From: Bacillus swezeyi | Lineage (GTDB): Bacteria > Bacillota > Bacilli > Bacillales > Bacillaceae | DNA length: 64,000 bases | Assembly (NCBI RefSeq): GCF_001969815.1 | Contig: NZ_MRBK01000006.1 | Coordinates: 1 to 64,000 of the forward strand | Direction: 5' to 3' | In this document: positions 8,709-17,842 of the stretch, one piece after another | Position numbering within the stretch: position 1 is the stretch's first letter | Layout: each line of letters begins with the position of its first letter | The notes under the pieces: model-generated | Told to the model about the DNA's origin: nothing | Databases searched by the model: none | The model's input: only the letters and a program-made list of their open reading frames with translations | Translations under genes and position numbers: made by a program

Positions 8709-8825
8709 TTCTTTACCACTCCCTCACAGCGATTATAAGCGCTTTCTTTCGAATTGTCACTTCTCATAACAACGGCTTTCTTAGGGAAAGCTAAGAGAAA
8801 AGACGCTCGGATGGAGGGAAAAAAC

Positions 8826-9755
8826 GTGAACTGCCGGCATAATGAAGAGCTCGAATATTTTGTCGCGGAAGCAAAAAAAGTAACCGGCGAAGGGAAGGTC
8901 GCATCTTACATACCGGCTTTGGCCGAATTATCAGAAGATGATTTGTCAGTCGCGGTCTACTATACGGACGGGACATGTGTTTCTGCGGGAGATGTAGAAA
9001 AAGCCTTCACGCTTCAAAGTATTTCAAAGGTACTGTCGCTCGCTCTTGTTTTAATCGACCACGGCCCGGAAAAAGTGTTCCATTATGTAGGACAAGAGCC
9101 GACAGGTGATCCGTTCAACTCCATCATCAAACTTGAAACCGTCAATCCGGGCAAGCCGCTGAATCCGATGATAAACGCCGGCGCATTAGTGGTGACAAGC
9201 ATGATAAAAGGAACGACGACATCTGACAAAATCACCAAGCTCCTCGATTTTGTCAGAACGCTTGCGAATAACCCGGGCATCACCTTTTGTGAAAAGGTCG
9301 CGGAATCCGAGTTTAAAACTTCGATGGTCAATCGGGCGATGTGCTATTATATGAAAGAGCATGGTATCTTTCAGGCAAAAGTCGAAGATGTCATGGATGT
9401 TTATACAAAGCAATGCGCCATTGAAATGAACAGTCTTGACCTGGCTAAAATCGGCTGTGTCTTTGCCTTGAACGGCAAGCATCCCGAAACAGGGGAGCAG
9501 ATCATTTCGAAAGATATCGCCAGAATCTGCAAAACGTTTATGGTCACATGCGGCATGTACAATGCCAGCGGCGAATTTGCGATTAAAATCGGCATACCTG
9601 CAAAAAGCGGTGTCTCGGGGGGGATTATGGGGCTGGCCCCATACCGCTTTGGCATCGGAATATTCGGTCCGGCTTTGGATGAAAAAGGAAACAGCATTGC
9701 CGGAATCCGGCTGCTTGAGCTCTTATCTGCTAATTACAGTTTAAGCATTTTTTAA
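8826..9755 (+). CDS. glsA2: Glutaminase (YlaM-type)
   Basis: Converts L-glutamine to glutamate and ammonia in the cytosol. The 309-residue length equals B. subtilis GlsA2. The SxxK catalytic motif is at S65-I-S-K68 (in LQSISKVL), with conserved PxNxMINAGA near 110-120 and a C-terminal SGVSGGI loop. The GTG at 8826, preceded by GGAGGG, gives the usual N-terminus; an upstream TTG-started frame to 8754 lacks a site. It is divergent from ylaL. In B. subtilis the second glutaminase, ybgJ, is the glutamine-inducible one; this is the constitutive-type locus. Confidence 0.9.
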   Translation: MNCRHNEELEYFVAEAKKVTGEGKVASYIPALAELSEDDLSVAVYYTDGTCVSAGDVEKAFTLQSISKVLSLALVLIDHGPEKVFHYVGQEPTGDPFNSIIKLETVNPGKPLNPMINAGALVVTSMIKGTTTSDKITKLLDFVRTLANNPGITFCEKVAESEFKTSMVNRAMCYYMKEHGIFQAKVEDVMDVYTKQCAIEMNSLDLAKIGCVFALNGKHPETGEQIISKDIARICKTFMVTCGMYNASGEFAIKIGIPAKSGVSGGIMGLAPYRFGIGIFGPALDEKGNSIAGIRLLELLSANYSLSIF

Positions 9756-9811
9756 GAGGCCGGCGGAATGGAGAAGCCATTTATGAAATACAGCGAAAGG
9801 GCAGAAATAGC

Positions 9812-9840
9812 TTGCTTTTTTTTAGTATAGGCTTTATTAT
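9812..9840 (+). promoter_or_regulatory. SigA promoter of ylaN
   Basis: TTGCTT at 9812-9817 and TATTAT at 9835-9840 are spaced by 17 bases, 44 bases before the ylaN start. Confidence 0.6.
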
Positions 9841-9884
9841 AAATAGAAGAATTAGGTACTCGCCTGGGGAACGGAGGGATACTT

Positions 9885-10166
9885 TTGGCGTCTGAGATTA
9901 TAGTCGACCATCGTGAAAAAGCACTTGCCTTGTTAAAACGTGATGCTGATAAAATCTTGAAGCTGATTCAAGTGCAAATGGACAACTTAACGATGCCTCA
10001 ATGTCCTCTTTATGAAGAGGTTTTAGATACACAAATGTTCGGACTCTCTAGAGAAATTGACTTCGCTGTCCGCCTTGGATTGGTAGATGAAGAAGAGGGA
10101 AAAGATTTGCTTTACAGGCTGGAGCGTGAATTGTCTGCATTGCATGATGCATTTACAAAAAAATAA
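9885..10166 (+). CDS. ylaN: Fur-modulating iron protein YlaN
   Basis: A 93-residue, mainly helical soluble protein of the YlaN family (DUF1507). Reported work in Bacillus and Staphylococcus connects YlaN with iron binding and with relief of Fur repression under iron limitation. The TTG start at 9885 follows GGAGGG, and length equals that of B. subtilis YlaN. It has its own promoter and terminator, so it is probably a single-gene unit. In B. subtilis it becomes essential when iron is scarce. Confidence 0.9.
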   Translation: MASEIIVDHREKALALLKRDADKILKLIQVQMDNLTMPQCPLYEEVLDTQMFGLSREIDFAVRLGLVDEEEGKDLLYRLERELSALHDAFTKK

Positions 10167-10505
10167 ATGAATCACTCAGTAGAACTACTTTAGTCTGAGT
10201 CAGCTTGTCGACGATGATGTCTGTGAAAACAGACTGCCGACAGGCTTTTTTTATTATGTTCACCAGAATGAAATCGTCCTTTTCATCGTTTATGGAGGAA
10301 TGGACATTGTTTATGACGAATAAACGAAGACACATACTTTGCCGATAAAAAAACAGAACTGCAATTGTGCACCGAAAGACGGACTTTCTTTCTGAAGAAT
10401 ATCGAAGTTTATAAAAGGGTATCCTTCGTTCTTTTTAAGAAATTGTAGTAAAATAACGAAGGAGCTATCACAAACATTTTGAAGGCAAGTAAGGAAGAGG
10501 ATAAT
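10167..10505. other. ylaN-ftsW intergenic region
   Basis: This 339-base gap holds the ylaN terminator (10202-10253) and the ftsW leader. A TAAAAT element at about 10450 may be the ftsW -10 box, but no good -35 is seen. Short frames in the middle have no ribosome binding site at proper distance. Nothing else is recognised. Confidence 0.5.
10202..10253 (+). terminator. Terminator of ylaN
   Basis: Imperfect long hairpin: AGCTTGTCG pairs with CGACAGGCT, and an inner GTCTG / CAGAC stem closes the loop. A T7 run follows. Confidence 0.65.
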
Positions 10506-11717
10506 ATGTTAAAAAGAATGCTCAAATCCTATGATTATTCATTAATTTTTGCTGTATTTCTCCTGTGCGGGTTCGGTCTCGTCATGGTATACAGCTCAAG
10601 CATGATCACAGCGGTGACAAGATACGGAAAGGAGAGCGACTTCTTTTTTGACAGGCAGCTCATGTTTTTGGCGCTCGGAATGATCATCTTTTTGTTCATG
10701 GCGCTTTTTCCGTATAAGGCTTTTGCCAATCAAAAATTTCAAAAGATTTTGCTGCTCGTTTCTGTTCTCGCCTTGTTCGCGCTGTTTCTTGTCGGCCATG
10801 TGGCCGGGAACGCCCAAAGTTGGTTCAGAATCGCAAACTACGGCATCCAGCCGGGGGAGTTTGCCAAGCTGACCGTTATCTTGTATCTTTCTTCCGTTTA
10901 TGCCAAAAAACAAAGCTATATTGACAACTTGGGAGCTGGAATCGCCCCCCCTGCGATCATCACGCTCTTCATTTGCGCATTGGTTGCCGTTCAGCCCGAT
11001 ATCGGGACGGCTTCCATTATCGGATTGATTGCTTTGTGCATTATTCTGTGCTCGGGATTCAGCGGGAAAACGCTGCTTAAACTCGTCCTTTTGACAGGTA
11101 TTGTTCTTCTGCTTGTCAGTCCCCTGATTTTATTAAATTTGGACAACATCTTAACGGAAGGGCGGCTGAACCGTTTTGAAAGCTATCAAAACCCTTTCAA
11201 AGACGCAAAAGGTTCAGGATTTCAGGTCGTGAATTCCTACCTTGCGATCGGTTCGGGAGGACTGTTTGGCCTAGGGCTTGGAGAGAGTGTACAAAAGTAC
11301 GGATACTTGCCTGAAACGCATACCGACTTTATCATGGCGATCATCGCCGAAGAGCTTGGCATTTTTGGCGTCTTGTTTGTCGTGCTGCTGCTCGGTTTCA
11401 TCGTTTTAAAAGGATTTTATATCGCCAGGAAATGCGATGATCCGTTTGGCAGCCTGCTTGCAATCGGAATATCAAGCATGATCGCCATCCAGTCGTTCAT
11501 AAACTTAGGAGGCATCTCCGGTTTGATTCCTTTGACAGGGGTTACGCTCCCGTTTATCAGCTATGGCGGTTCTTCGCTCGTCGTGCTGATGGCAAGCGCG
11601 GGGATATTGGTGAATATCAGCATGTTTAATGATTATTTTGATCGGTACAAACGAAAACAGCCTGTCAATACTACAAAAATCAAAGAAAATCAATATAAAA
11701 AAAGTATAAATTTTTAA
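10506..11717 (+). CDS. ftsW: Septal peptidoglycan polymerase FtsW (SEDS family)
   Basis: A 403-residue SEDS glycosyltransferase with about ten membrane helices that polymerises lipid II at the division septum with the class B transpeptidase PBP2B. The ATG at 10506, behind AGGAAGAGG, gives the same length and the same MLK-MLKSYDYS start as B. subtilis FtsW; a TTG nine codons upstream is unlikely. Family residues visible include the QPSEF-like QPGEF loop, the acidic QPDIGT segment, GLGLGES and the final ISYGGSS motif. It lies upstream of pycA with a 77-base gap. Its cognate pbpB is 28 kb downstream. Confidence 0.93.
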   Translation: MLKRMLKSYDYSLIFAVFLLCGFGLVMVYSSSMITAVTRYGKESDFFFDRQLMFLALGMIIFLFMALFPYKAFANQKFQKILLLVSVLALFALFLVGHVAGNAQSWFRIANYGIQPGEFAKLTVILYLSSVYAKKQSYIDNLGAGIAPPAIITLFICALVAVQPDIGTASIIGLIALCIILCSGFSGKTLLKLVLLTGIVLLLVSPLILLNLDNILTEGRLNRFESYQNPFKDAKGSGFQVVNSYLAIGSGGLFGLGLGESVQKYGYLPETHTDFIMAIIAEELGIFGVLFVVLLLGFIVLKGFYIARKCDDPFGSLLAIGISSMIAIQSFINLGGISGLIPLTGVTLPFISYGGSSLVVLMASAGILVNISMFNDYFDRYKRKQPVNTTKIKENQYKKSINF

Positions 11718-11794
11718 AAAACTAAGCGTGTACAGGCATGCTGGATTCATTTAGAATAGATACATACTTAAAACAGCGGATGAGGGGGAACGAC

Positions 11795-14700
11795 ATGTCA
11801 CAACAGTCTATACAAAAAGTTCTTGTTGCAAACAGAGGGGAAATCGCAATTCGCGTTTTTCGCGCTTGTACAGAACTGAATATCCGTACGGTAGCCATCT
11901 ATTCTAAAGAAGACAGCGGATCATATCACAGATACAAAGCGGATGAAGCATATTTGGTTGGCGAAGGGAAAAAGCCGATCGATGCTTACCTCGATATTGA
12001 AGGGATCATTGAGATTGCCAAGCGCAACCATGTGGACGCCATCCATCCCGGATACGGCTTTCTATCTGAAAACATCCAATTTGCCAAGCGATGTGAAGAG
12101 GAAGGGATCATCTTTATAGGACCGACCTCAGAACATTTGGATATGTTCGGAGACAAAGTCAAAGCCCGTGAACAGGCTGAAAAAGCTGGAATCCCTGTGA
12201 TCCCGGGAAGCGACGGGCCTGTGGCCGATATAGGGGATGTAAAGCGCTTTGCGAAAGAGTACGGCTATCCGTTTATTATTAAAGCGTCTCTTGGCGGCGG
12301 AGGCCGCGGCATGCGGATTGTCAGAGAAGAGTCTGAGCTCCAGGAATCTTATGACCGTGCAAAATCAGAAGCGAAAGCCGCTTTTGGAAATGATGAAGTC
12401 TATGTGGAAAAGCTGATTGAAAAGCCGAAGCATATTGAAGTTCAAGTGATCGGAGACAAAGAAGGAAATGTGGTGCACCTTTATGATCGGGATTGTTCTG
12501 TGCAAAGGCGTCATCAAAAGGTCATCGAAGTGGCGCCGAGCGTTTCCCTCTCCGATTCACTCAGGGAAAACATTTGCGACGCAGCTGTTGCACTTGCGAA
12601 AAACGTCGACTATGTCAATGCGGGCACAGTCGAATTCTTAGTCGCAAACGATGAGTTTTTCTTTATTGAAGTTAATCCGCGCGTTCAGGTTGAGCACACC
12701 ATTACAGAAATGGTGACAGGCGTCGATATCGTTCAGACGCAGATTATGATTGCCGGCGGACTCAGCCTGAAAAGCGCTGAAGTCAGCATCCCGAATCAAG
12801 ACGCCATTACCCTGCACGGATACGCGATTCAGTCAAGGGTGACAACTGAGGACCCGTCAAACAACTTTATGCCTGACACAGGAAAGATTATGGCATACCG
12901 CTCAGGAGGAGGATTCGGGGTTCGCCTTGATACGGGAAACAGTTTTCAGGGGGCCGTGATTACGCCTTATTATGACTCTCTGCTCGTAAAGCTTTCAACA
13001 TGGGCCCTGACGTTCGAACAGGCGGCCGCCAAAATGGTCCGAAACCTTCAGGAATTCCGGGTCAGAGGAATCAAAACCAACATTTCTTTCCTTGAAAATG
13101 TCGCCAAGCACGAAAAATTCCTGACCGGACAATACGATACTTCTTTTATTGATTCAACGCCTGAGCTCTTTGTGTTTCCAAAACAAAGAGACCGCGGCAC
13201 AAAAATGCTGACGTATATCGGCAATGTAACGGTGAACGGATTCCCTGGAATCGACAAGAAGAAGAAGCCGGAATTTGACAAGCCGCAGATCATCAAAACA
13301 AATGTGGATCAGCCGCTTGCCGACGGTACGAAACAGATCCTTGATGAACGGGGGGCAGAGGGACTCGTCAAGTGGGTGAAAGACCAGCAAGAAGTCCTTC
13401 TCACCGATACGACGTTCCGCGATGCCCATCAGTCATTGCTCGCGACAAGAATCCGCACGCATGACCTAAAGAAAATTGCCAACCCGACAGCGGCGGTCTG
13501 GCCTGAACTGTTCAGCCTTGAAATGTGGGGCGGGGCTACCTTTGATGTAGCATACCGTTTCTTAAAAGAGGACCCTTGGAAAAGGCTTGAAGAAATGCGA
13601 AAAGAGATTCCGAACACGATGTTCCAAATGCTTTTGAGGTCGTCAAATGCCGTCGGATATAAAAACTACCCTGACAACCTGATTAAAAAGTTCGTCAGTG
13701 AATCGGCGGAAGCCGGAATCGATGTGTTCCGTATTTTTGACAGCCTGAACTGGGTTAAAGGCATGACGCTTGCGATTGATGCGGTCCGTGACACAGGAAA
13801 ACTCGCCGAAGCAGCGATCTGTTATACCGGCGACATTCTTGATCCGAACAGAACGAAATATAATCTTGAGTACTATACTTCGATGGCCAAGGAGCTTGAA
13901 GCGGCCGGAGCCCACATTCTCGGCATTAAGGATATGGCAGGTCTGTTACGGCCTCAGGCAGCTTATGAGCTGGTGTCCGCATTGAAAGAGTCGATCGACA
14001 TACCGATCCATCTGCACACACATGATACGAGCGGCAATGGCATTTACATGTATGCCAAGGCGATTGAAGCGGGTGTTGATATCGTCGATGTGGCGGTAAG
14101 TTCAATGGCGGGGTTAACTTCCCAGCCAAGTGCAAGCTCGCTTTATCATGCGCTTGAAGGGGATAAACGCCGTCCGCGGCTGAATGTTGATGCAGTTGAA
14201 TCTTTGTCTCAATATTGGGAATCGGCCAGAAAATACTACAGTGAGTTTGAGAGCGGAATGAACGCGCCTCATACCGAAATTTACAAGCATGAAATGCCTG
14301 GCGGCCAATACAGCAATCTTCAGCAGCAGGCGAAAGGAGTCGGTCTCGGCGACCGCTGGAATGAAGTGAAAGAGATGTACAGCCGGGTCAACCATCTGTT
14401 TGGAGATATTGTAAAGGTTACACCGTCATCCAAAGTGGTAGGGGATATGGCGCTTTACATGGTGCAAAATAAGCTGACTGAAAAAGACATCTTTGAAAGA
14501 GGAGAATCCCTTGATTTCCCTGATTCAGTCGTCGAGCTTTTTAAAGGTTATCTCGGACAGCCTCACGGCGGGCTCCCTGAGAAGCTGCAAAAGCTGATTT
14601 TGAAAGGGCAGGAGCCGATTACCGTCCGTCCTGGAGAACTGCTTGAACCGGTTTCTTTTGCTGACTTGAAAGCTGAATTTTTAGAAAAGCATGATGCTGA

Positions 14701-15241
14701 GCTTACGGATCAGGATGCTGTCGCATATGCGCTATATCCAAAAGTGTTTACAGAGTATGTCAAAACGGCAGAGCTGTACGGGGATATTTCCGTACTGGAT
14801 ACACCGACCTTTTTCTACGGCATGACGCTCGGTGAAGAGATTGAAGTCGAGATTGAAAGAGGAAAAACGCTGATCGTTAAACTGGTCTCAATCGGCGAAC
14901 CCCGTCCTGATGCGACCAGAATCGTCTATTTTGAACTGAATGGACAGCCTCGTGAAGTGGTCATTAAAGATGAGAGCATTAAATCGTCTGTTCACCAAAA
15001 AGTCAAAGCAGACCGTTCAAACCCTAATCATATCGCGGCTTCCATGCCGGGAACGGTGATTAAGCTTCTCATTGGAAAAGGCGATAAAGTCAATAAAGGC
15101 GATCATTTGATGATCAACGAAGCGATGAAAATGGAAACGACTGTCCAGGCTCCGTTTTCAGGAACGATTGAGAACATTCATGTTGCCAACGGAGAAGCCA
15201 TTCAAACCGGTGATCTTCTCCTTGAAATGAAAAAAATCTAA
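11795..15241 (+). CDS. pycA: Pyruvate carboxylase
   Basis: ATP- and biotin-dependent carboxylation of pyruvate to oxaloacetate, the anaplerotic entry to the TCA cycle. At 1148 residues it equals B. subtilis PycA. Order: biotin carboxylase/ATP-grasp (about 1-460, with glycine-rich KASLGGGGRGMR), carboxyltransferase (about 530-830, TLLTDTTFRDAHQS motif), PYC/OADA domain, and C-terminal biotinyl domain with EAMKM whose lysine is residue 1112. The ATG at 11795 behind GAGGGGG is chosen; a longer frame to 11738 lacks a site. A strong terminator follows. Confidence 0.96.
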   Translation: MSQQSIQKVLVANRGEIAIRVFRACTELNIRTVAIYSKEDSGSYHRYKADEAYLVGEGKKPIDAYLDIEGIIEIAKRNHVDAIHPGYGFLSENIQFAKRCEEEGIIFIGPTSEHLDMFGDKVKAREQAEKAGIPVIPGSDGPVADIGDVKRFAKEYGYPFIIKASLGGGGRGMRIVREESELQESYDRAKSEAKAAFGNDEVYVEKLIEKPKHIEVQVIGDKEGNVVHLYDRDCSVQRRHQKVIEVAPSVSLSDSLRENICDAAVALAKNVDYVNAGTVEFLVANDEFFFIEVNPRVQVEHTITEMVTGVDIVQTQIMIAGGLSLKSAEVSIPNQDAITLHGYAIQSRVTTEDPSNNFMPDTGKIMAYRSGGGFGVRLDTGNSFQGAVITPYYDSLLVKLSTWALTFEQAAAKMVRNLQEFRVRGIKTNISFLENVAKHEKFLTGQYDTSFIDSTPELFVFPKQRDRGTKMLTYIGNVTVNGFPGIDKKKKPEFDKPQIIKTNVDQPLADGTKQILDERGAEGLVKWVKDQQEVLLTDTTFRDAHQSLLATRIRTHDLKKIANPTAAVWPELFSLEMWGGATFDVAYRFLKEDPWKRLEEMRKEIPNTMFQMLLRSSNAVGYKNYPDNLIKKFVSESAEAGIDVFRIFDSLNWVKGMTLAIDAVRDTGKLAEAAICYTGDILDPNRTKYNLEYYTSMAKELEAAGAHILGIKDMAGLLRPQAAYELVSALKESIDIPIHLHTHDTSGNGIYMYAKAIEAGVDIVDVAVSSMAGLTSQPSASSLYHALEGDKRRPRLNVDAVESLSQYWESARKYYSEFESGMNAPHTEIYKHEMPGGQYSNLQQQAKGVGLGDRWNEVKEMYSRVNHLFGDIVKVTPSSKVVGDMALYMVQNKLTEKDIFERGESLDFPDSVVELFKGYLGQPHGGLPEKLQKLILKGQEPITVRPGELLEPVSFADLKAEFLEKHDAELTDQDAVAYALYPKVFTEYVKTAELYGDISVLDTPTFFYGMTLGEEIEVEIERGKTLIVKLVSIGEPRPDATRIVYFELNGQPREVVIKDESIKSSVHQKVKADRSNPNHIAASMPGTVIKLLIGKGDKVNKGDHLMINEAMKMETTVQAPFSGTIENIHVANGEAIQTGDLLLEMKKI

Positions 15242-15248
15242 GTAACTG

Positions 15249-15280
15249 TGCCGCCGGCTTTAGTCGGCGGCCTTTTCTCT
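15249..15280 (+). terminator. Terminator of pycA
   Basis: Stem GCCGCCG / CGGCGGC with loop GCTTTAGT and a following CTTTTCT, 8 bases after the pycA stop. Confidence 0.75.
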
Positions 15281-15286
15281 AGCATG

Positions 15287-15319
15287 AAAAAAAGCCCCTG
15301 TTTCCATACAGGGGCTTTT
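15287..15319 (-). terminator. Terminator of ctaA
   Basis: Stem AAAAGCCCCTGT / ACAGGGGCTTTT, 6-base loop, with T-run on the minus strand just after the ctaA stop. The A/T flanks could also work for pycA. Confidence 0.8.
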
Positions 15320-15324
15320 GGCGT

Positions 15325-16239
15325 TTATTTTTGTGTTTTGGCTTGACAGCGGTAGCGGACAACCAGCAGCAGGAAGTAGCAGAGAATCCCGAACAAACAA
15401 GAAATAAAGAATGCGTGGGCAAGCGCGAATCCCAGGTCCAGGCGGCTCAGGACAACCATCACTCCTGACGCTGCCTGAAGAATGATTAGAATCAGGGATA
15501 TGATCCAGCCCCAATAAATCCGTTTTTGGTTTTTATAATGTTTTGCAGCATGAATCACAGCTATGATAATCCAGGCGAAAAGAAGGAATGCGGCTGCTCT
15601 GTGGCCCATCTGCACCCATTCATGAAACTTCGTCGGCAGCCAGCCGTTCGCCGTGCTGCACATCGGAAAATCGAGGCAGGCAAGGCTTGAGGTCGTATGC
15701 CGGACATAGGCACCTGTATAAACAACGATATATGTGTATATAATGGTTCCTATTATATGAAACTGCATGGTTTTTCCTATATAAAAAGCTTCGGCTTTTT
15801 CCCGGCTGTCAGCTTCAAAGAGCAGGAGCGTCAGAAGCAGAACTGAAGCGAAGGAAATAAGCGAAATACCAAAATGCAGCGCCATGATTAAATCTGATGA
15901 CCCGAACACAACGGCTGCGGCTCCCAAAAGGGCCTGAAGAATGAGAAAGATTACCGACATAATGGCGAGAAATTTCGTTTCTCTAATATGGCCGATTTTT
16001 TTCCAGGACCAAATGGCGAGGGCGAGCACGAGAATCCCGGAAGTTCCGCTGACAAACCTGTGGCTCCATTCAATGATCGATTCCAACGTTAAAGCCGGGA
16101 ATATGCTTCCATTGCAGAGCGGCCATGATCTGCCGCAGCCCATTCCCGAGCCTGTCTTCGTGACGAGCGCTCCGCCGATCAGCACGAAGAGCATGGCAAT
16201 GGTTGTGATAATTCCCAAGCCTTTTAATGCTTTATTCAT
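15325..16239 (-). CDS. ctaA: Heme A synthase CtaA
   Basis: Oxidises the C8 methyl of heme O to a formyl group, giving heme A for the caa3 and aa3 oxidases. The 304-residue membrane protein has about eight helices in two four-helix halves. Conserved histidines are present (EWSHRF near 60, LHFGIS near 123, HEWVQMGHR near 209-216, ALAHAFF near 275), as is an extracytoplasmic cysteine pair typical of Bacillus CtaA (CGRSWPLC near 35-42). The ATG at 16239 has an AAAAGGAGAA site. Divergent from ctaB, with ResD-like sites in the 400-base gap. Confidence 0.93.
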   Translation of the reverse strand: MNKALKGLGIITTIAMLFVLIGGALVTKTGSGMGCGRSWPLCNGSIFPALTLESIIEWSHRFVSGTSGILVLALAIWSWKKIGHIRETKFLAIMSVIFLILQALLGAAAVVFGSSDLIMALHFGISLISFASVLLLTLLLFEADSREKAEAFYIGKTMQFHIIGTIIYTYIVVYTGAYVRHTTSSLACLDFPMCSTANGWLPTKFHEWVQMGHRAAAFLLFAWIIIAVIHAAKHYKNQKRIYWGWIISLILIILQAASGVMVVLSRLDLGFALAHAFFISCLFGILCYFLLLVVRYRCQAKTQK

Positions 16240-16639
16240 ATAAACTCAATTCTCCTTTTAATGCAAACTGACTAAAAAAATGATAATCCACCTTCAAGTT
16301 TAAGCGAATTGATGTTCTGGTGCAATTCATAATCCTGATTGTTCACAAAAATGCAATAGAAGGAGTTCACATTTTTCTTGGATTTGAAGACTTGATTATT
16401 CTGGTTTCGTTTGATAGAACTATATTTGAATGACGGTGGTTTTTCGCCCTTGTTCACAATTTTTCCTTCATCTGTAATGGAAGTCATAAAAAGTTCACAA
16501 ATATAAACCGGTTTGTCGATTAATATTTAATAGGCTGTTTTTTTCCAACCGGTAATCTTGTATGATAGAGTTGTAGGTTTTTTATGAATATACCGCTTCT
16601 CTTGACGTGATGAAGGTTTGAGTAAGGGGGGTTAATATT
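16240..16639. other. ctaA-ctaB divergent regulatory region
   Basis: A 400-base gap without a supported gene. It contains four GTTCACA-type elements listed separately, a TATGAT -10-like box for ctaB at 16561-16566 and the ribosome binding sites of both genes. A 71-codon minus-strand frame inside it lacks a ribosome binding site. Confidence 0.6.
16341..16501 (-). promoter_or_regulatory. Cluster of four ResD-like sites (TTTGTGAAC type)
   Basis: GTTCACAAA (16341), GTTCACATT (16365), GTTCACAAT (16452) and GTTCACAAA (16493) all read, on the minus strand, as copies of NNTGTGAAC. They are close to the reported ResD consensus TTTGTGAAT. The B. subtilis ctaA-ctaB region is a known ResD target, so these are probably the ResD sites that activate ctaA and perhaps ctaB under low oxygen. 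Binding is inferred. Confidence 0.55.
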
Positions 16640-17566
16640 ATGGCTGAATCCAGAATTACAGCTGATACAGCAATGAATGGACAAATAGAAGAAACGACAG
16701 CATGGAAGGATTTCCTCGCCCTTATCAAAGTCGGGATTGTTTACTCAAACCTGATAACAACTTTTACGGGTATGTGGCTCGCTTTTTATTTATCTAATCT
16801 GAGCTTTTTAGGAAACCTGGATATCGTGCTGTTCACTTTAGCTGGATCATCGCTGATTATCGCAGGGTCATGCGTCATCAACAACTATTATGACCGCGAT
16901 ATTGACCAGCTTATGCAGCGGACGAAAACAAGGCCGACTGTGACTGGCAAAATCCAGCCTTCACAGGCGCTGTGGTTTGGCATTTTGCTGATTGCACTCG
17001 GTTTTATCATGCTGCTTATGACCACGGTGACTGCTGCTGTCGTAGGGTTTGTCGGCGTCTTTACGTATGTTTTTCTTTATACGATGTGGTCAAAGCGCCG
17101 CTATACCATCAATACGATTATCGGAAGCATATCGGGAGCTGTTCCTCCTCTGATCGGGTGGACCGCTGTCCAAGGCTCCATCGGTGTGGAGGCATGGGTG
17201 CTGTTTTTAATTATGTTTATTTGGCAGATCCCTCACTTTCTCGCGCTTGCGATTAAGAAAACGGAGGACTACAGAGCCGCAAACATCCCGATGCTGCCCG
17301 TTATACATGGTTTTGAAGTGACGAAAAGACAAATTATCATTTGGATTGCCTGCTTAATGCCGCTGCCGTTTTTCCTTGGCGGACTTGGCTTGCCGATCGT
17401 GATTTTGGGCACAGTATTAAATATCGGTTGGCTCATTTGCGGCCTTATCGGCTTCAGAAGTAAAAATGTCATGAAGTGGGCAACGCTCATGTTTGTATAT
17501 TCATTAAATTACTTGACCATTTTTTTCGTGGCCATGGTCGTATTTACACTTTTTAAAATTGGATAG
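16640..17566 (+). CDS. ctaB: Heme O synthase (protoheme IX farnesyltransferase)
   Basis: Attaches a farnesyl group to protoheme to give heme O, the substrate of CtaA. This UbiA-superfamily membrane enzyme has 308 residues and about nine helices. Both Asp-rich motifs are present: NNYYDRDIDQLMxRTxxRP near 92-110, and the second loop region with KKTEDY near 215. The ATG at 16640 is preceded by AAGGGGGG. It is first in the ctaBCDEFG cluster, but a stem-loop separates it from ctaC. Confidence 0.93.
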   Translation: MAESRITADTAMNGQIEETTAWKDFLALIKVGIVYSNLITTFTGMWLAFYLSNLSFLGNLDIVLFTLAGSSLIIAGSCVINNYYDRDIDQLMQRTKTRPTVTGKIQPSQALWFGILLIALGFIMLLMTTVTAAVVGFVGVFTYVFLYTMWSKRRYTINTIIGSISGAVPPLIGWTAVQGSIGVEAWVLFLIMFIWQIPHFLALAIKKTEDYRAANIPMLPVIHGFEVTKRQIIIWIACLMPLPFFLGGLGLPIVILGTVLNIGWLICGLIGFRSKNVMKWATLMFVYSLNYLTIFFVAMVVFTLFKIG

Positions 17567-17629
17567 AACTCTATAATTCATCACATTGAAGGCTATCACT
17601 TAACACTTCAAGCAGACAACAATCATGTA

Positions 17630-17673
17630 AAAGCCGCCTTATCGATTTTTCGATTATGTTTATAGGCGGCTTT
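17630..17673 (+). terminator. Stem-loop between ctaB and ctaC
   Basis: A perfect AAAGCCGCCT / AGGCGGCTTT stem encloses a second small hairpin (ATCGA / TCGAT). The T-run after the outer stem is short, so termination may be partial and set the ratio of ctaB to ctaCDEFG message. Confidence 0.55.
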
Positions 17674-17731
17674 ACGTTCATACATAGATGGTATTTTGAG
17701 TAAAAAACCTCATTATTTAAGAAAAGAGGAA

Positions 17732-17746
17732 ATGTAAGTGCTTTAA
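17732..17746. promoter_or_regulatory. Possible cre-like CcpA site upstream of ctaC
   Basis: TGTAAGTGCTTTAA resembles a cre site but has GTGC at the central position where CG is expected. The cta cluster is catabolite-regulated in B. subtilis, so the site deserves note, but the match is imperfect. Confidence 0.25.
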
Positions 17747-17842
17747 TTTAGGGTAGGGAGTCAGGTGGATGAATGGGGTGTCCTATAAAAGCTTAAGTAG
17801 TGAAAGTTCCAAAAGGATTGATTGAAAAGGGGTTGGGATGAA

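Noticed and set aside
10284-10345. Small frames starting at the ATGs near 10291 and 10312
   Set aside because: Fewer than 20 codons, with the purine-rich site at the wrong distance; most likely leader sequence of ftsW.
16272-16487. 71-codon minus-strand frame between ctaA and ctaB
   Set aside because: It has no ribosome binding site and low-complexity Lys/Asn/Ser composition, and it overlaps the cluster of ResD-like regulatory sites.
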